Shown here piece by piece: positions 16,356 through 23,841 of a stretch of 64,000 nucleotides of DNA (position 1 is its first letter; each line of letters starts with the position of its first letter). The DNA comes from Oryzomonas sagensis. Its GTDB lineage: Bacteria; Desulfobacterota; Desulfuromonadia; Geobacterales; Pseudopelobacteraceae. The stretch spans positions 690,980-754,979 of the forward strand of contig NZ_VZRA01000001.1 of assembly GCF_008802355.1 (NCBI RefSeq), given 5' to 3'. A program made the position numbers and the translations under genes. The notes under the pieces are model-generated. The model had not been told where the DNA came from. It did no database searches and was given only the letters and a program-made list of their open reading frames with translations.

Positions 16356-16945
16356 GAAATGTCCTTGGGTGCGGAAAGCTCGGCGATCAGGCATCTCGCC
16401 TTCGTGCGTAAAACCGCTTTATTGTATGTGGTGCCATTCCCTTCCGTCAATAGCTTTTCTCGGTCGGCGGCCAGTTGCTCCACAATATCTGCGTAATCAT
16501 TGCCAATCATGCCGGCGATGGCGTCGCGCACCTCGACGGCGAGGGCCGGGCAGCGGCCGCCCGTCGAAACGGCGATCTCCAGCCCTCCCCGCCGCAACAC
16601 CGCGGGGAAATGGCAATCTCCCGCCTCCGGCTGGTCGGCAACGGAGACAAGAATGCTTCTCTCCCCGGCCTCCTGCGCTACCCTGCGGTTCAGGGCGGGG
16701 TCATCGGTTGCCGCCACCACCAGCGTAACGCCGTCCAGGTCGGCGGTTTCATAGCCGCCGCTCCGTATCGTCACGGCGCCGGACGCTTCCTGCTCCCGTA
16801 TCGCGGGCAGCACCGCCGGGGCGACGACCCGGACCATGGCCCCCGCCTCGCGCAAGGCCTGCAATTTCCGGGCGGCCACCTTCCCGCCCCCCACTATCAG
16901 GACGGCCCGTTTCCCCATATTTATGTTCAGGGCAAGGTACGGCAT
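16352..16945 (-). CDS. Precorrin-2 dehydrogenase / sirohydrochlorin ferrochelatase (Met8/CysG N-domain type)
   Basis: A 197-residue enzyme that oxidises precorrin-2 to sirohydrochlorin with NAD and may insert iron to give siroheme. The NAD-binding motif is VLIVGGGKVAARKLQALREA near residue 15; LVVAATDDPALNRRVA and VADQPEAGDCHFPAVLRRG near 75-115 are characteristic. AVSTGGRCPALAVEVRD is the family's active-site region. It opens the ccsA-hem operon, with an ATGA overlap to ccsA. The product of cobA-hemD at the end of the same operon is its substrate precursor. A terminator-like hairpin sits only about 16 nt before the start codon. Confidence 0.9.
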   Translation of the reverse strand: MPYLALNINMGKRAVLIVGGGKVAARKLQALREAGAMVRVVAPAVLPAIREQEASGAVTIRSGGYETADLDGVTLVVAATDDPALNRRVAQEAGERSILVSVADQPEAGDCHFPAVLRRGGLEIAVSTGGRCPALAVEVRDAIAGMIGNDYADIVEQLAADREKLLTEGNGTTYNKAVLRTKARCLIAELSAPKDIS

Positions 16946-16960
16946 CGGTTCCCTTCCGCA

Positions 16961-17002
16961 AAAAGCCCCCGCCCGGCCCGCTCACTTGTGCCGGGCGGGG
17001 CG
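16961..17002 (-). terminator. Terminator-like hairpin in the leader of the siroheme/heme operon
   Basis: On the minus strand, an 11-bp perfect GC stem (CCCCGCCCGGC/GCCGGGCGGGG) with a 12-nt loop, followed by GGC and TTTTT at 16961-16965. The ATG of the first operon gene is about 16 nt further. No minus-strand gene lies upstream, so it may act as an attenuator. Confidence 0.65.
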
Positions 17003-17166
17003 GAGAGGCGGGGGTGGAATCTGCGATTTTGATCGAAGAATTGCCAACATACAACCTTTCGTCCCGTAATTCAACAAATGGGATACCTACTGAGTTTATT
17101 CTTGATTTTTTCCCCGGCTGGTATATCATTTTTCAACTATGAACCCACCAAAAGGAGATGTTTTTT

Positions 17167-17496
17167 ATGTCCAGTGAAAAGGTACTTGCATTCACCGATG
17201 CAAATTTTGAGCGCGAGGTAATCCAGTCCGATATCCCGGTGCTCGTTGATTTCTGGGCTACATGGTGCGCCCCCTGCAAGGCCATCGCCCCGCTTGTGGA
17301 TGCGGTTGCCGACGAATATGCCGGCAAGGTCAAGGTCGGCAAGGTCAATGTGGACGAAAATCAGGCAACGCCCGGCAAATACGGCGTGCGCGGTATTCCC
17401 ACCATCATCCTGTTCAAGGGCGGGGCCGTCATCGACCAGATCGTCGGAGCGGTTCCCAAATCCCAGTTGGACGCCCTGATCGCCAAGGCGCTCTAA
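17167..17496 (+). CDS. trxA: Thioredoxin
   Basis: A 109-residue thioredoxin-fold protein with the active site WCAPC (Cys34, Cys37), which has Ala instead of the usual Gly. The cis-proline loop [12 protein letters not shown] near residue 75 and the block [18 protein letters not shown] are typical. ATG 17167 is used because AAAGGAG lies about 9 nt upstream; ATG 17158 overlaps that site. It is a cytoplasmic dithiol reductant that could serve the peroxiredoxin at 5.9 kb. The exported tlpA-type gene follows after 5 nt, so they are likely one transcript. Divergent from the heme operon. Confidence 0.95.
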   Translation: MSSEKVLAFTDANFEREVIQSDIPVLVDFWATWCAPCKAIAPLVDAVADEYAGKVKVGKVNVDENQATPGKYGVRGIPTIILFKGGAVIDQIVGAVPKSQLDALIAKAL

Positions 17497-17501
17497 CAAC
17501 C

Positions 17502-18026
17502 ATGATGGAGCGTATCAGACCTGTCCGCGGGCTTGTCATGGGCCTTGCCATAACCGGGCTCATAGCCCTGCTGCCGGCCCAGCTCCTGGCCCTGCCCAAG
17601 GCGGGGCAGCCGGCCCCCGCGTTCAAGGTGGTCACCACGTCGGGCCAGCCGGTGTCCCTGGAAAACTACCGGGGATATGTGCTGATCATCGATTTCTTCG
17701 CCACATGGTGCGAGCCCTGCCGCATGTCCATACCCCACCTGGTGAAGATGAACCAGAAATACGGGAAGCAGGGGTTGCAGGTACTGGGGCTGAGCGCCGA
17801 TGAGGATGGGGAGCGCGTCGTCAAATCATTTGCCGCGGAACACCACATCAACTATCCCGTCGCCCTGGCGGGGGACCCGGTTACGGAAGGGTTCGGCGTC
17901 CGCTCGGTGCCGGTCATGATCGTCATCGACAAGCGGGGCAGGGTTGCCGAGGTATTCAGGGGGTTTTCCGACGAGATCGGCGGTTCCATGGAGACCCTGG
18001 TCAAAAAGCTGCTGGCTGAAAAATAG
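17502..18026 (+). CDS. TlpA/ResA-type periplasmic thiol-disulfide oxidoreductase
   Basis: A 174-residue exported thioredoxin-fold protein. An N-terminal signal or anchor (MMERIRPVRGLVMGLAITGL ending near LLA) precedes the AhpC-TSA/TlpA domain. The active site is DFFATWCEPCRMSIPHL near residue 67, the cis-proline loop is VRSVPVMIVIDKRG near 130. Proteins of this type keep apocytochrome c heme-site cysteines reduced, which fits the divergent ccsA operon. The start follows the trxA stop by 5 nt with no clear binding site, so translational coupling is likely. The 3' end overlaps the convergent truA by 26 bp, and a terminator lies within truA. Confidence 0.88.
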   Translation: MMERIRPVRGLVMGLAITGLIALLPAQLLALPKAGQPAPAFKVVTTSGQPVSLENYRGYVLIIDFFATWCEPCRMSIPHLVKMNQKYGKQGLQVLGLSADEDGERVVKSFAAEHHINYPVALAGDPVTEGFGVRSVPVMIVIDKRGRVAEVFRGFSDEIGGSMETLVKKLLAEK

Positions 18027-18786
18027 ACTCCTCCTCGTCCCTGCCATCCGTGGGATAAAAAACCTTCATCAGGCAGAGTCCACAGGCCGGCGCCGTAACG
18101 CCGGCCTTTTTCCTATCCCGGTTCTGCAGCAGCCAGGCGATGTGGTCCGGAGCAAAACGCCCCTTGCCGATATCGACCAGCGTCCCCACCATGACCCGGA
18201 CCATGTTTTTCAGGAATCCCTCTCCCACCACATCGATGAAAAGAAAGCCATCCTCCTGCCGCATGGTAACGGAGTCGATCCTCCGCACCGTCGTTTTGGC
18301 GACGCAGTTGGAGGCCCTGAACGCCGCGAAATCGTGCCGCCCCTCGAACGCCGGCAGGGCCGCGCCCATGGCCTCCAGGTCGAGCCGTTCCTTGACCTGC
18401 CAGGCATGGAGGCGGTGTAACGGCGAGCGCACCGGGGAGAGGAGAATGGTGTAGCGGTAGTGCTTGGCCAGGGCGTCGCCGATCGGCTTGAAGCCGGCCC
18501 GGACCTCGGTGGCGTCGATGATGGCGATATCCGCCGGCAGGAACCGGTTGGTCCCCTCGACGAAGGCGCGCAACGGCAGGTCCCGGTGCGTCGTAAAGGC
18601 GGCAGCCATGCCCCGGGCGTGCACGCCCGCGTCGGTCCGCCCCGACGAGCGGAGCCGCACCGGTTCTCCCAGCAGGCGTTCCAGGGCCTCCTCGACGACC
18701 TGCTGTACCGCCAGGCCATTGGGCTGGATCTGCCAGCCGGAATAATTGGTGCCGTCGTACTCTATGGTCAGCTTGACGGTCCGCAT
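18001..18786 (-). CDS. truA: tRNA pseudouridine synthase A
   Basis: A 261-residue enzyme making pseudouridine at positions 38-40 of the anticodon arm. The start MRTVKLTIEYDGTNYSGWQI and the catalytic aspartate motif SSGRTDAGVHARG near residue 47 are diagnostic. Further conserved blocks are FLKNMVRVMVGTL and TAPACGL near the C-terminus. It follows hslO by 3 nt on the same strand, so it is probably the second gene of an hslO-truA transcript. Its last 26 bp overlap the 3' end of the tlpA-type gene, and the plus-strand terminator of that operon is embedded in its coding sequence. Confidence 0.96.
   Translation of the reverse strand: MRTVKLTIEYDGTNYSGWQIQPNGLAVQQVVEEALERLLGEPVRLRSSGRTDAGVHARGMAAAFTTHRDLPLRAFVEGTNRFLPADIAIIDATEVRAGFKPIGDALAKHYRYTILLSPVRSPLHRLHAWQVKERLDLEAMGAALPAFEGRHDFAAFRASNCVAKTTVRRIDSVTMRQEDGFLFIDVVGEGFLKNMVRVMVGTLVDIGKGRFAPDHIAWLLQNRDRKKAGVTAPACGLCLMKVFYPTDGRDEEESIFQPAAF
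18084..18112 (+). terminator. Terminator of the trxA-tlpA operon inside truA
   Basis: On the plus strand, 9-bp perfect arms AGGCCGGCG/CGCCGGCCT with a 6-nt loop, followed by TTTT. It is 58 bp after the tlpA-type stop codon and antisense to truA codons for the KKAGVTAPACGL region. Confidence 0.8.
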
Positions 18787-18789
18787 CCG

Positions 18790-19680
18790 TCAGACGCCGG
18801 CCGGCGCGGGGGACCGGGCGGCAAGCGCCGCCAGTTCCGCTTCGTCGAAACGGTACCGTTGCCGGCAGAACTCGCAGGTGATGTCGGCGCCCTGCTCCTT
18901 CTCCCCCATGTCCCTGAGCTCGTCCGGCCCCAGGGTCAGGAGGGCGCGCTCGACCTTTGCCTTGCTGCAGCCGCAGCGGAAGAACGCCTCGCGCGTCTCC
19001 AGCAGGTTGCAGGCCATGCCGCCGAACAGCCCGTGCATGATCGCTGCAGGCCCCCCCTCCTGCAAGAGCGTGCAGAGCGGCGGCAGTTCCGCAATCCGCC
19101 GCATCATCCCGTCGATCTCCGCGCCGTCCGCCTTCGGCAGCGCCTGGACGAGAAAACCGCCGCACAGCGCAACGCCACCCTCCTCGTCCAGCGAGGCGCT
19201 CAGGCCGACAGCCGAGGGGACCTGCTCCGAGTCGGTCAGGTAGTAGGCCAGGTCGTCGCCGATCTCGCTGCTGCGCAGTTGCACCATGCCGTGGTACGGT
19301 TCCCCGCCCATCCCCAGGTCCTTTGAGACCGTGAGAAAACCGGCATGCCCCAGCACCCCCGGGACATTCCACCTCCCGTTCAGCGGAGGGGCCTCGGCGC
19401 CGGGATCGCCGACGCACCCCCGCACCGCGCCATCCGCTTCCGCTTCGATGATCATCTTGCCCATGGGGCCGTTGCCCTCGAATTTCAGCGCCACCCTCTG
19501 GCCCGGCTTGAGCTGGGCCCCGAGCAAGGCGCCACCGGCAAGGCCGCGGCCCAGGGCCACGCTTACCGTGGCCGCTGCCTGCTGAAGCGAGCAGATCTCA
19601 CGGGCAAGGCCGCTGACGCTGCACGTCAGCACGCGTAGCCCGCCTGACGCGCTCATGGCGCGGACGATAGTATCGGTCAT
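18790..19680 (-). CDS. hslO: Redox-regulated holdase chaperone Hsp33
   Basis: A 296-residue cytoplasmic chaperone activated by oxidation. The C-terminal zinc redox switch is CGCS near residue 236 and CEFC near 269, the standard C-x-C and C-x2-C pairs. Upstream blocks GRGLAGGALLGAQLKPGQRV and GGMACNLLETREAFF match the family. ATG 19680 (MTDTIVRAM) has AAAGGAG 10 nt upstream; the longer frame to 19767 lacks one. As an oxidative-unfolding sensor it fits the thiol-redox genes nearby. truA follows after 3 nt. Confidence 0.95.
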   Translation of the reverse strand: MTDTIVRAMSASGGLRVLTCSVSGLAREICSLQQAAATVSVALGRGLAGGALLGAQLKPGQRVALKFEGNGPMGKMIIEAEADGAVRGCVGDPGAEAPPLNGRWNVPGVLGHAGFLTVSKDLGMGGEPYHGMVQLRSSEIGDDLAYYLTDSEQVPSAVGLSASLDEEGGVALCGGFLVQALPKADGAEIDGMMRRIAELPPLCTLLQEGGPAAIMHGLFGGMACNLLETREAFFRCGCSKAKVERALLTLGPDELRDMGEKEQGADITCEFCRQRYRFDEAELAALAARSPAPAGV

Positions 19681-19767
19681 GGTATCGGTCTCCTTTTTCA
19701 ACCTCTCACAAGGGTACAAGTTCCCGGCAATGGCGGCAACCATATTTCTTAGCCGGGGTACAGACAC

Positions 19768-19796
19768 AAAAAAGGCCGCATGCCGGGATGCGGTCC
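19768..19796 (-). terminator. Intrinsic terminator downstream of the tautomerase gene
   Basis: On the minus strand, a stem CCGCAT/ATGCGG extended past one bulge, followed by six T. It separates the tautomerase transcript from hslO. A second hairpin lies at 19829-19872 (AAACGGCA/TTGCCGTTT with an inner GCCGC/GCGGC stem). Confidence 0.7.
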
Positions 19797-19877
19797 AGTC
19801 AGATGCGAAAACGCCCCATTCCTGAACGGGACAAACGGCAGGAGCCGCTCTTCAGCGGCGGTTATTGCCGTTTGGCT

Positions 19878-20081
19878 TCAGGCCTTCCGCTTCCGCAGCG
19901 TGGTAACGCTCTCCCCGCCGATGCCCCAGTTGTCCGTCTCCACCTCGTCGATCACCACCACCGTAGTGGCCGGATTCTTCCCCAGCACATCCACCAGCAG
20001 CTGGGTGGCCCCCTTGATCAATTGGGCCTTCTGTTCGGCGGTCGCCCCTTCACGGGTGATCCTGATATTCACGTACGGCAT
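19878..20081 (-). CDS. 4-oxalocrotonate tautomerase family protein
   Basis: A 67-residue protein starting MPYVNIRITREGATAEQKAQ, so processing of the first Met exposes the catalytic Pro1. Length and the KGATQLLVDVLGKNPATTVVVI block fit the short tautomerase subfamily, whose chains assemble as hexamers. AGGAGG sits 7 nt before the ATG. Family members act on keto-enol substrates in aromatic catabolism, but most genomic homologs have no known substrate. It stands alone between the AI-2E permease gene and a terminator. Confidence 0.88.
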   Translation of the reverse strand: MPYVNIRITREGATAEQKAQLIKGATQLLVDVLGKNPATTVVVIDEVETDNWGIGGESVTTLRKRKA

Positions 20082-20136
20082 GCCGTTGCCTCCTCGAAAA
20101 AACGGTAGCGACCCGGTCTGCCTGGCCGCCTTGACG

Positions 20137-21126
20137 TCAGATTATCCCCTGCTCCTTGACCTCCGCCTTGAGCCAGGCATACACCACCGGCGCCGCCACC
20201 AATCCCACAAGGCCAAAGACGGCCTCCATGAGCAGCATGGCGCTCAAGAGCTCCCAGGCGGTCGCCTGGACCTCATGCCCCACGATTCTGGCATTCAAGA
20301 AATATTCGGCCTTATGGATCACCACCAGAAACAGCAGTGAGGCGACGCCGACCCCCGGGGAGACGCCGAGGCTGATCACGACGATCACCGAGTTGGACAC
20401 CAGGTTGCCCACCACGGGCAGCATCCCGACGGCAAAGGTCAGCAGGATCAAAACCGTTGCCATGGGGAGATGAACGCCGAAGAGCGGCAGCGCGATCAAC
20501 AGGTAGACGGCGGTCAATGCCGTGTTGAGTGCCGAGATCTTCACCTGCGCGAAAACCACCTTGTCGAAGGCTGTGGCAAGCGCCCGCAGCCGGGAGCGCA
20601 GCGCCCCCGTGAACGGCGGCACCTGGTCGTGCTCCTTGAAATGATGGACGGCAGCCATCCCGCCGACGACCATGCCCAGCAGGATATGGGCAAAGACCTT
20701 GAGCCCCTCCATACCGGCGATTGAGATCTTCTGGACATGATCGCCCAGCATCTCCACCATCTGCTGACGCAGCCCTTCAATGGTCGTCGGCAGCACCTCG
20801 GCAACCGAGGCGGGGAGCGCCCGGCGCAGACTGCCGAAGGTCTCGACCACCATGGCGAGCAGGGCGCCGATGCCTTGGCTGCTGCCGATGAAAGACCAGG
20901 CGGCGGCGCACGCGCTGGTCAGGCAGGCGATGACGCACATGACGACAACGCCCAGGGCGACCGTATGCGCAACGCGGTTCATGTTCTTGGGGAGGTGGCG
21001 GGCGAGCTTCAAGGTCAGCACATACACCGCAAGGCCGGCAAACGCGGCCGGCAGCAGATGGAAGTGCAGGACGGCCACGGCGGCCGTTACGGCCAGGATA
21101 TAACTGATCATGGTAGAGCGGGGCAT
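20137..21126 (-). CDS. AI-2E family (PerM/TqsA-type) membrane transporter
   Basis: A 329-residue polytopic membrane protein. It has two hydrophobic segments near the N-terminus (ISYILAVTAAVAVLHFHLLP and FAGLAVYVLTLKLA), a soluble stretch rich in charged residues (residues about 110-165), and a C-terminal block of helices with the family motifs LTFAVGMLPVVGNLVSN and FLVVIHKAEYFLNARIVG. The start MPRSTMISYIL at 21126 is preceded by GAGAAGG. The family includes quorum-signal exporters and sodium/proton antiporters, so the substrate is unknown. Confidence 0.85.
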   Translation of the reverse strand: MPRSTMISYILAVTAAVAVLHFHLLPAAFAGLAVYVLTLKLARHLPKNMNRVAHTVALGVVVMCVIACLTSACAAAWSFIGSSQGIGALLAMVVETFGSLRRALPASVAEVLPTTIEGLRQQMVEMLGDHVQKISIAGMEGLKVFAHILLGMVVGGMAAVHHFKEHDQVPPFTGALRSRLRALATAFDKVVFAQVKISALNTALTAVYLLIALPLFGVHLPMATVLILLTFAVGMLPVVGNLVSNSVIVVISLGVSPGVGVASLLFLVVIHKAEYFLNARIVGHEVQATAWELLSAMLLMEAVFGLVGLVAAPVVYAWLKAEVKEQGII

Positions 21127-21326
21127 GGGTACCTTCTCACTTGGGTCGAAATCCGGGGTGGGGTTGCAGGGGACCGTGCCGGTGCGTCGTCTCGCCACTC
21201 GCCGGGTCCGGGTCAACCACCGCCGCACCGGAGATTATCACGAATGGCTTCTCTGTTCCACATAAAGGCGCGCCCAAAGCCGTTACCGCTGCGGCGTCAC
21301 TGCCGAAGCCGTGAATCAATCCCACC

Positions 21327-21359
21327 AAAAAAGGCACCCGGATCGCCTCCGGGTGCCTC
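21327..21359 (-). terminator. Intrinsic terminator of the fdn operon
   Basis: Arms AGGCACCCGGA/TCCGGGTGCCT with a 5-nt loop, followed on the minus strand by six T, 33 bp after the fdhE stop. Confidence 0.92.
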
Positions 21360-21391
21360 TGGTCGTGCTGTTTATGCAGCTCGTCGCCGCT

Positions 21392-22327
21392 TCAGGCCTC
21401 CTCCACCCCGCCGCCAGGATGGAGGAACAGGTTCGGGCCGCCGCGCACCTTGCCCGCTTCCCCCATCAGCATATCCAGCGTCAGGGTCGCCAGGTCGTCG
21501 GCCGTGGCTTCCATGCGGCCGTCCTTCTCCAGATACAGCAGCTTCAGGTAGGCGTTGCACTCCGGGCAACTCTCCGCCTTGACCGCACCGTTGGTCCCCT
21601 CCAGGCTGTAGTAGCCGAGCCCCTCGGTGGCCTCGCAACTGCTGCACTTGAGCCGCACCATGTGCCACTGGGTGGCGCAGAGGGAGCAGGAGAGGTAGCG
21701 CAGCCCCTGTTTCGAGCCGTTGGCGTGGACGATGCCGGAGGCCGGCGCCGAACCGCACACCGGGCAGACCCCGCCCGCTTCCAGCCGGGCAAAGGCGTGT
21801 TCCCCCAGGGCCGTGGCCATGTGCACCCAGTAGGCCTGGAGGGCGGCGGCGACAAAGGGGAGTTCCGGGGGAGGGACGGCGGCCTGATCGCCCGCCAGTA
21901 TCTTGTCGGCCAGATCATCCAGCCTGCATTCGGCAGCAGCCAGCAGCCCCGCCGCGGCTTCGCGGGCGGCAGCGGGTACCTCCGCCCCGGCCATGCGGCG
22001 CAGGATCAGGGCCAGCCCCTCCCGCCAGGCCGAGTTGCGGCGCCAGGAGCGGGCGGCCAGGAGCGGCATGCCGTGCTCGCGGCAGAGCGCCTGTTCTTCG
22101 GGGGTGGGAGGAGGCACGGCGGGGAACCGGTCCAGGGCCTCCTGCTGGGCATCGGCCAGCAGCGCCAGGAAGCTCAGGTAATCCGCCAGGGGATGGCCGG
22201 GGGCAAGGAGCCGGAAGCGCTCGGCGCGGCGGGCGAACAGGTCGCGTTCGGCCAGGAACAGGAAACGTATCTCCCCGGCCGGCGGTTCGATCTGCCCCGG
22301 CTCAAGCAGCTGGTCTTCGTTGCTCAT
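21392..22327 (-). CDS. fdhE: Formate dehydrogenase accessory protein FdhE
   Basis: A 311-residue cytoplasmic maturation factor. Four CxxC-type pairs form rubredoxin-like metal sites (CPVCGSAPASG, CSLCATQWHMVRLKCSSCE, CPECNAYLKLLYLEKDG), as in E. coli FdhE, which binds iron and interacts with the FDH catalytic subunit before export. The ATG overlaps the fdnI stop by 4 nt. It is the last gene of the operon before the terminator. The N-terminal 150 residues are Ala-rich and less conserved. Confidence 0.92.
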   Translation of the reverse strand: MSNEDQLLEPGQIEPPAGEIRFLFLAERDLFARRAERFRLLAPGHPLADYLSFLALLADAQQEALDRFPAVPPPTPEEQALCREHGMPLLAARSWRRNSAWREGLALILRRMAGAEVPAAAREAAAGLLAAAECRLDDLADKILAGDQAAVPPPELPFVAAALQAYWVHMATALGEHAFARLEAGGVCPVCGSAPASGIVHANGSKQGLRYLSCSLCATQWHMVRLKCSSCEATEGLGYYSLEGTNGAVKAESCPECNAYLKLLYLEKDGRMEATADDLATLTLDMLMGEAGKVRGGPNLFLHPGGGVEEA

Positions 22328-22956
22328 TTACGTCCTCCCGTCATCTCCCGGAACCATGCCGGGTGGTGCTGTTTCGCCCAGGCGCGTCTGACCTTGCCGT
22401 ACAGCATGGCGCCGATGCTCTCCTTGGTCCAGATGGCCAGATAGATGTGGCCCATGATCAGGGAAATCATCCCCGCCCCGGTCGCCGCATGCACGACCGC
22501 GGCCAGGCGGATCACACCGGGGGGGAACAGGAACGAGAAATAGGCGCGCCACATGACGATGCCGGAGAGGACGAGCAGCGTCATGCAGGCGGCCAGCAGC
22601 CAGAACAAGAGCTTCTGGCCGCCGTTCAGCTTGCCCGCTTCCGGCATGTTCCGGTCATCGCCGCCCATCATCTCGCGGGCATGGCGCAGCCACTCCCAGT
22701 CGGCCGGCGTCAGGACGCACAGCTTCCGGAACCGGAAGAACATGCTGCCGAAGGAGAAGATCAGCGCCACCCCGATGAAGGGGTGGAGGATGCGCGTCCA
22801 GATGCCGCCGCCAAAGAGCTGGCTCAGGGGGTAGAAGGCGGGGTGGAACAGCGCCAGACCGGACAACGCCAGGAGGATGAAGGCAAACGCCACCAGCCAG
22901 TGGTTGACCCGCTCGGGAGCCGTATAACGGTCTAATTTATCGGGATCTCGTTTCAT
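22324..22956 (-). CDS. fdnI: Formate dehydrogenase gamma subunit (cytochrome b556)
   Basis: A 210-residue membrane diheme cytochrome b subunit that passes electrons from the iron-sulfur subunit to the quinone pool. [19 protein letters not shown] is the conserved start, with His in the first helix. Four hydrophobic helices follow, with further histidines ([34 protein letters not shown]) as heme ligands. It overlaps both neighbours by 4 nt. In many anaerobes the quinone is menaquinone; mqnC in this window supports a futalosine route to it. Confidence 0.93.
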   Translation of the reverse strand: MKRDPDKLDRYTAPERVNHWLVAFAFILLALSGLALFHPAFYPLSQLFGGGIWTRILHPFIGVALIFSFGSMFFRFRKLCVLTPADWEWLRHAREMMGGDDRNMPEAGKLNGGQKLLFWLLAACMTLLVLSGIVMWRAYFSFLFPPGVIRLAAVVHAATGAGMISLIMGHIYLAIWTKESIGAMLYGKVRRAWAKQHHPAWFREMTGGRK

Positions 22957-23831
22957 TCCTCGAACTCCTTCTCGATCTCTTCCGAGACCTCGTTGGGACC
23001 CTTGGTCACGTAGTGGAGAAAGGCGCCGGCGGCGACCGCGCCGAGGGCCAGGGAGGCCAACGGCTTGGCGGCCCCCTTCCAGAGTTCGACCATGGCGCCG
23101 ATGGAGGGGTCCTTGGGAAGGCCGCTGTAGATCTCGGGCCGGTCCGCGTGGTGCAGCACGTAGATCACGTGGGTGCCGTCCACCCCTTTGGGGTCATAGA
23201 CCCCCGCCTTGGCGAAGCCCCGGCTCTTCAGGTCCGCGATCCGCTCTTCGGCGTGGTGAAGCATCGCCTCCTTGGAGCCGAACACGAGGGCGCCGGTGGG
23301 GCAGGTCTTGACGCAGGCCGGTTCCAGCCCCGCCGCCACCCGGTCGGAGCAGAGGGTGCACTTGTAGACCTTGCTGTCCTTCCGGGACAGGCGGGGGATG
23401 TTGAACGGGCAGCCGGTGATGCAGTAGCCGCAGCCGATGCAGTTTTCCTCGTGGAAATCCACGATGCCGTTGCTGTACTGGACAACGGCGCCGGGTGCCG
23501 GGCAGGCCTTGAGGCAGCCCGGATTGGCGCAGTGCATGCAACCGTCCTTGCGGATCAGCCATTCGAGTTTCCCCGGTTCCAACTCCACCTCGGCGTAGCG
23601 CATCACCGTCCAGGAGTTTTCGGTCAGGTCGGTCGGGTTGTCCAGGACGCCATGGTTGGCGCCCACGGCGTCGCGGGTGTCGTTCCACTCCATGCACGCC
23701 ACCTGGCAGGCCTTGCAGCCGATGCACTTGGTGACGTCGATCAGCTTGGCCACCTCGATCGTCTGGCGCTGGCTCGGCGAGGGGGTGGTGGTGGCGGAAC
23801 GGCGGGTGATGTCCAGTGATTGCAGTGCCAT
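22953..23831 (-). CDS. fdnH: Formate dehydrogenase beta subunit (four [4Fe-4S] clusters)
   Basis: A 292-residue ferredoxin-like subunit. Four cysteine groups are visible: [15 protein letters not shown] (residue 37 on), [30 protein letters not shown] and CTLCSDR with [12 protein letters not shown]-terminal helix ([18 protein letters not shown] near 255) anchors it in the membrane. This is the FdnH/FdoH architecture. It lies between the catalytic and gamma subunits with short gaps or overlaps and forms the electron wire from the Mo/W site to heme b. Confidence 0.95.
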   Translation of the reverse strand: MALQSLDITRRSATTTPSPSQRQTIEVAKLIDVTKCIGCKACQVACMEWNDTRDAVGANHGVLDNPTDLTENSWTVMRYAEVELEPGKLEWLIRKDGCMHCANPGCLKACPAPGAVVQYSNGIVDFHEENCIGCGYCITGCPFNIPRLSRKDSKVYKCTLCSDRVAAGLEPACVKTCPTGALVFGSKEAMLHHAEERIADLKSRGFAKAGVYDPKGVDGTHVIYVLHHADRPEIYSGLPKDPSIGAMVELWKGAAKPLASLALGAVAAGAFLHYVTKGPNEVSEEIEKEFEE

Positions 23832-23841
23832 GATCCGCCTC

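Noticed and set aside
16946-17160. Cobalamin or other known riboswitch before the siroheme gene
   Set aside because: No GCCACTG-type cobalamin box or other known aptamer core seen; only the terminator-like stem is supported.
21137-21337. 66-codon minus-strand frame upstream of the AI-2E gene
   Set aside because: No binding site or homology; it overlaps the fdn terminator and the promoter area of the permease gene.
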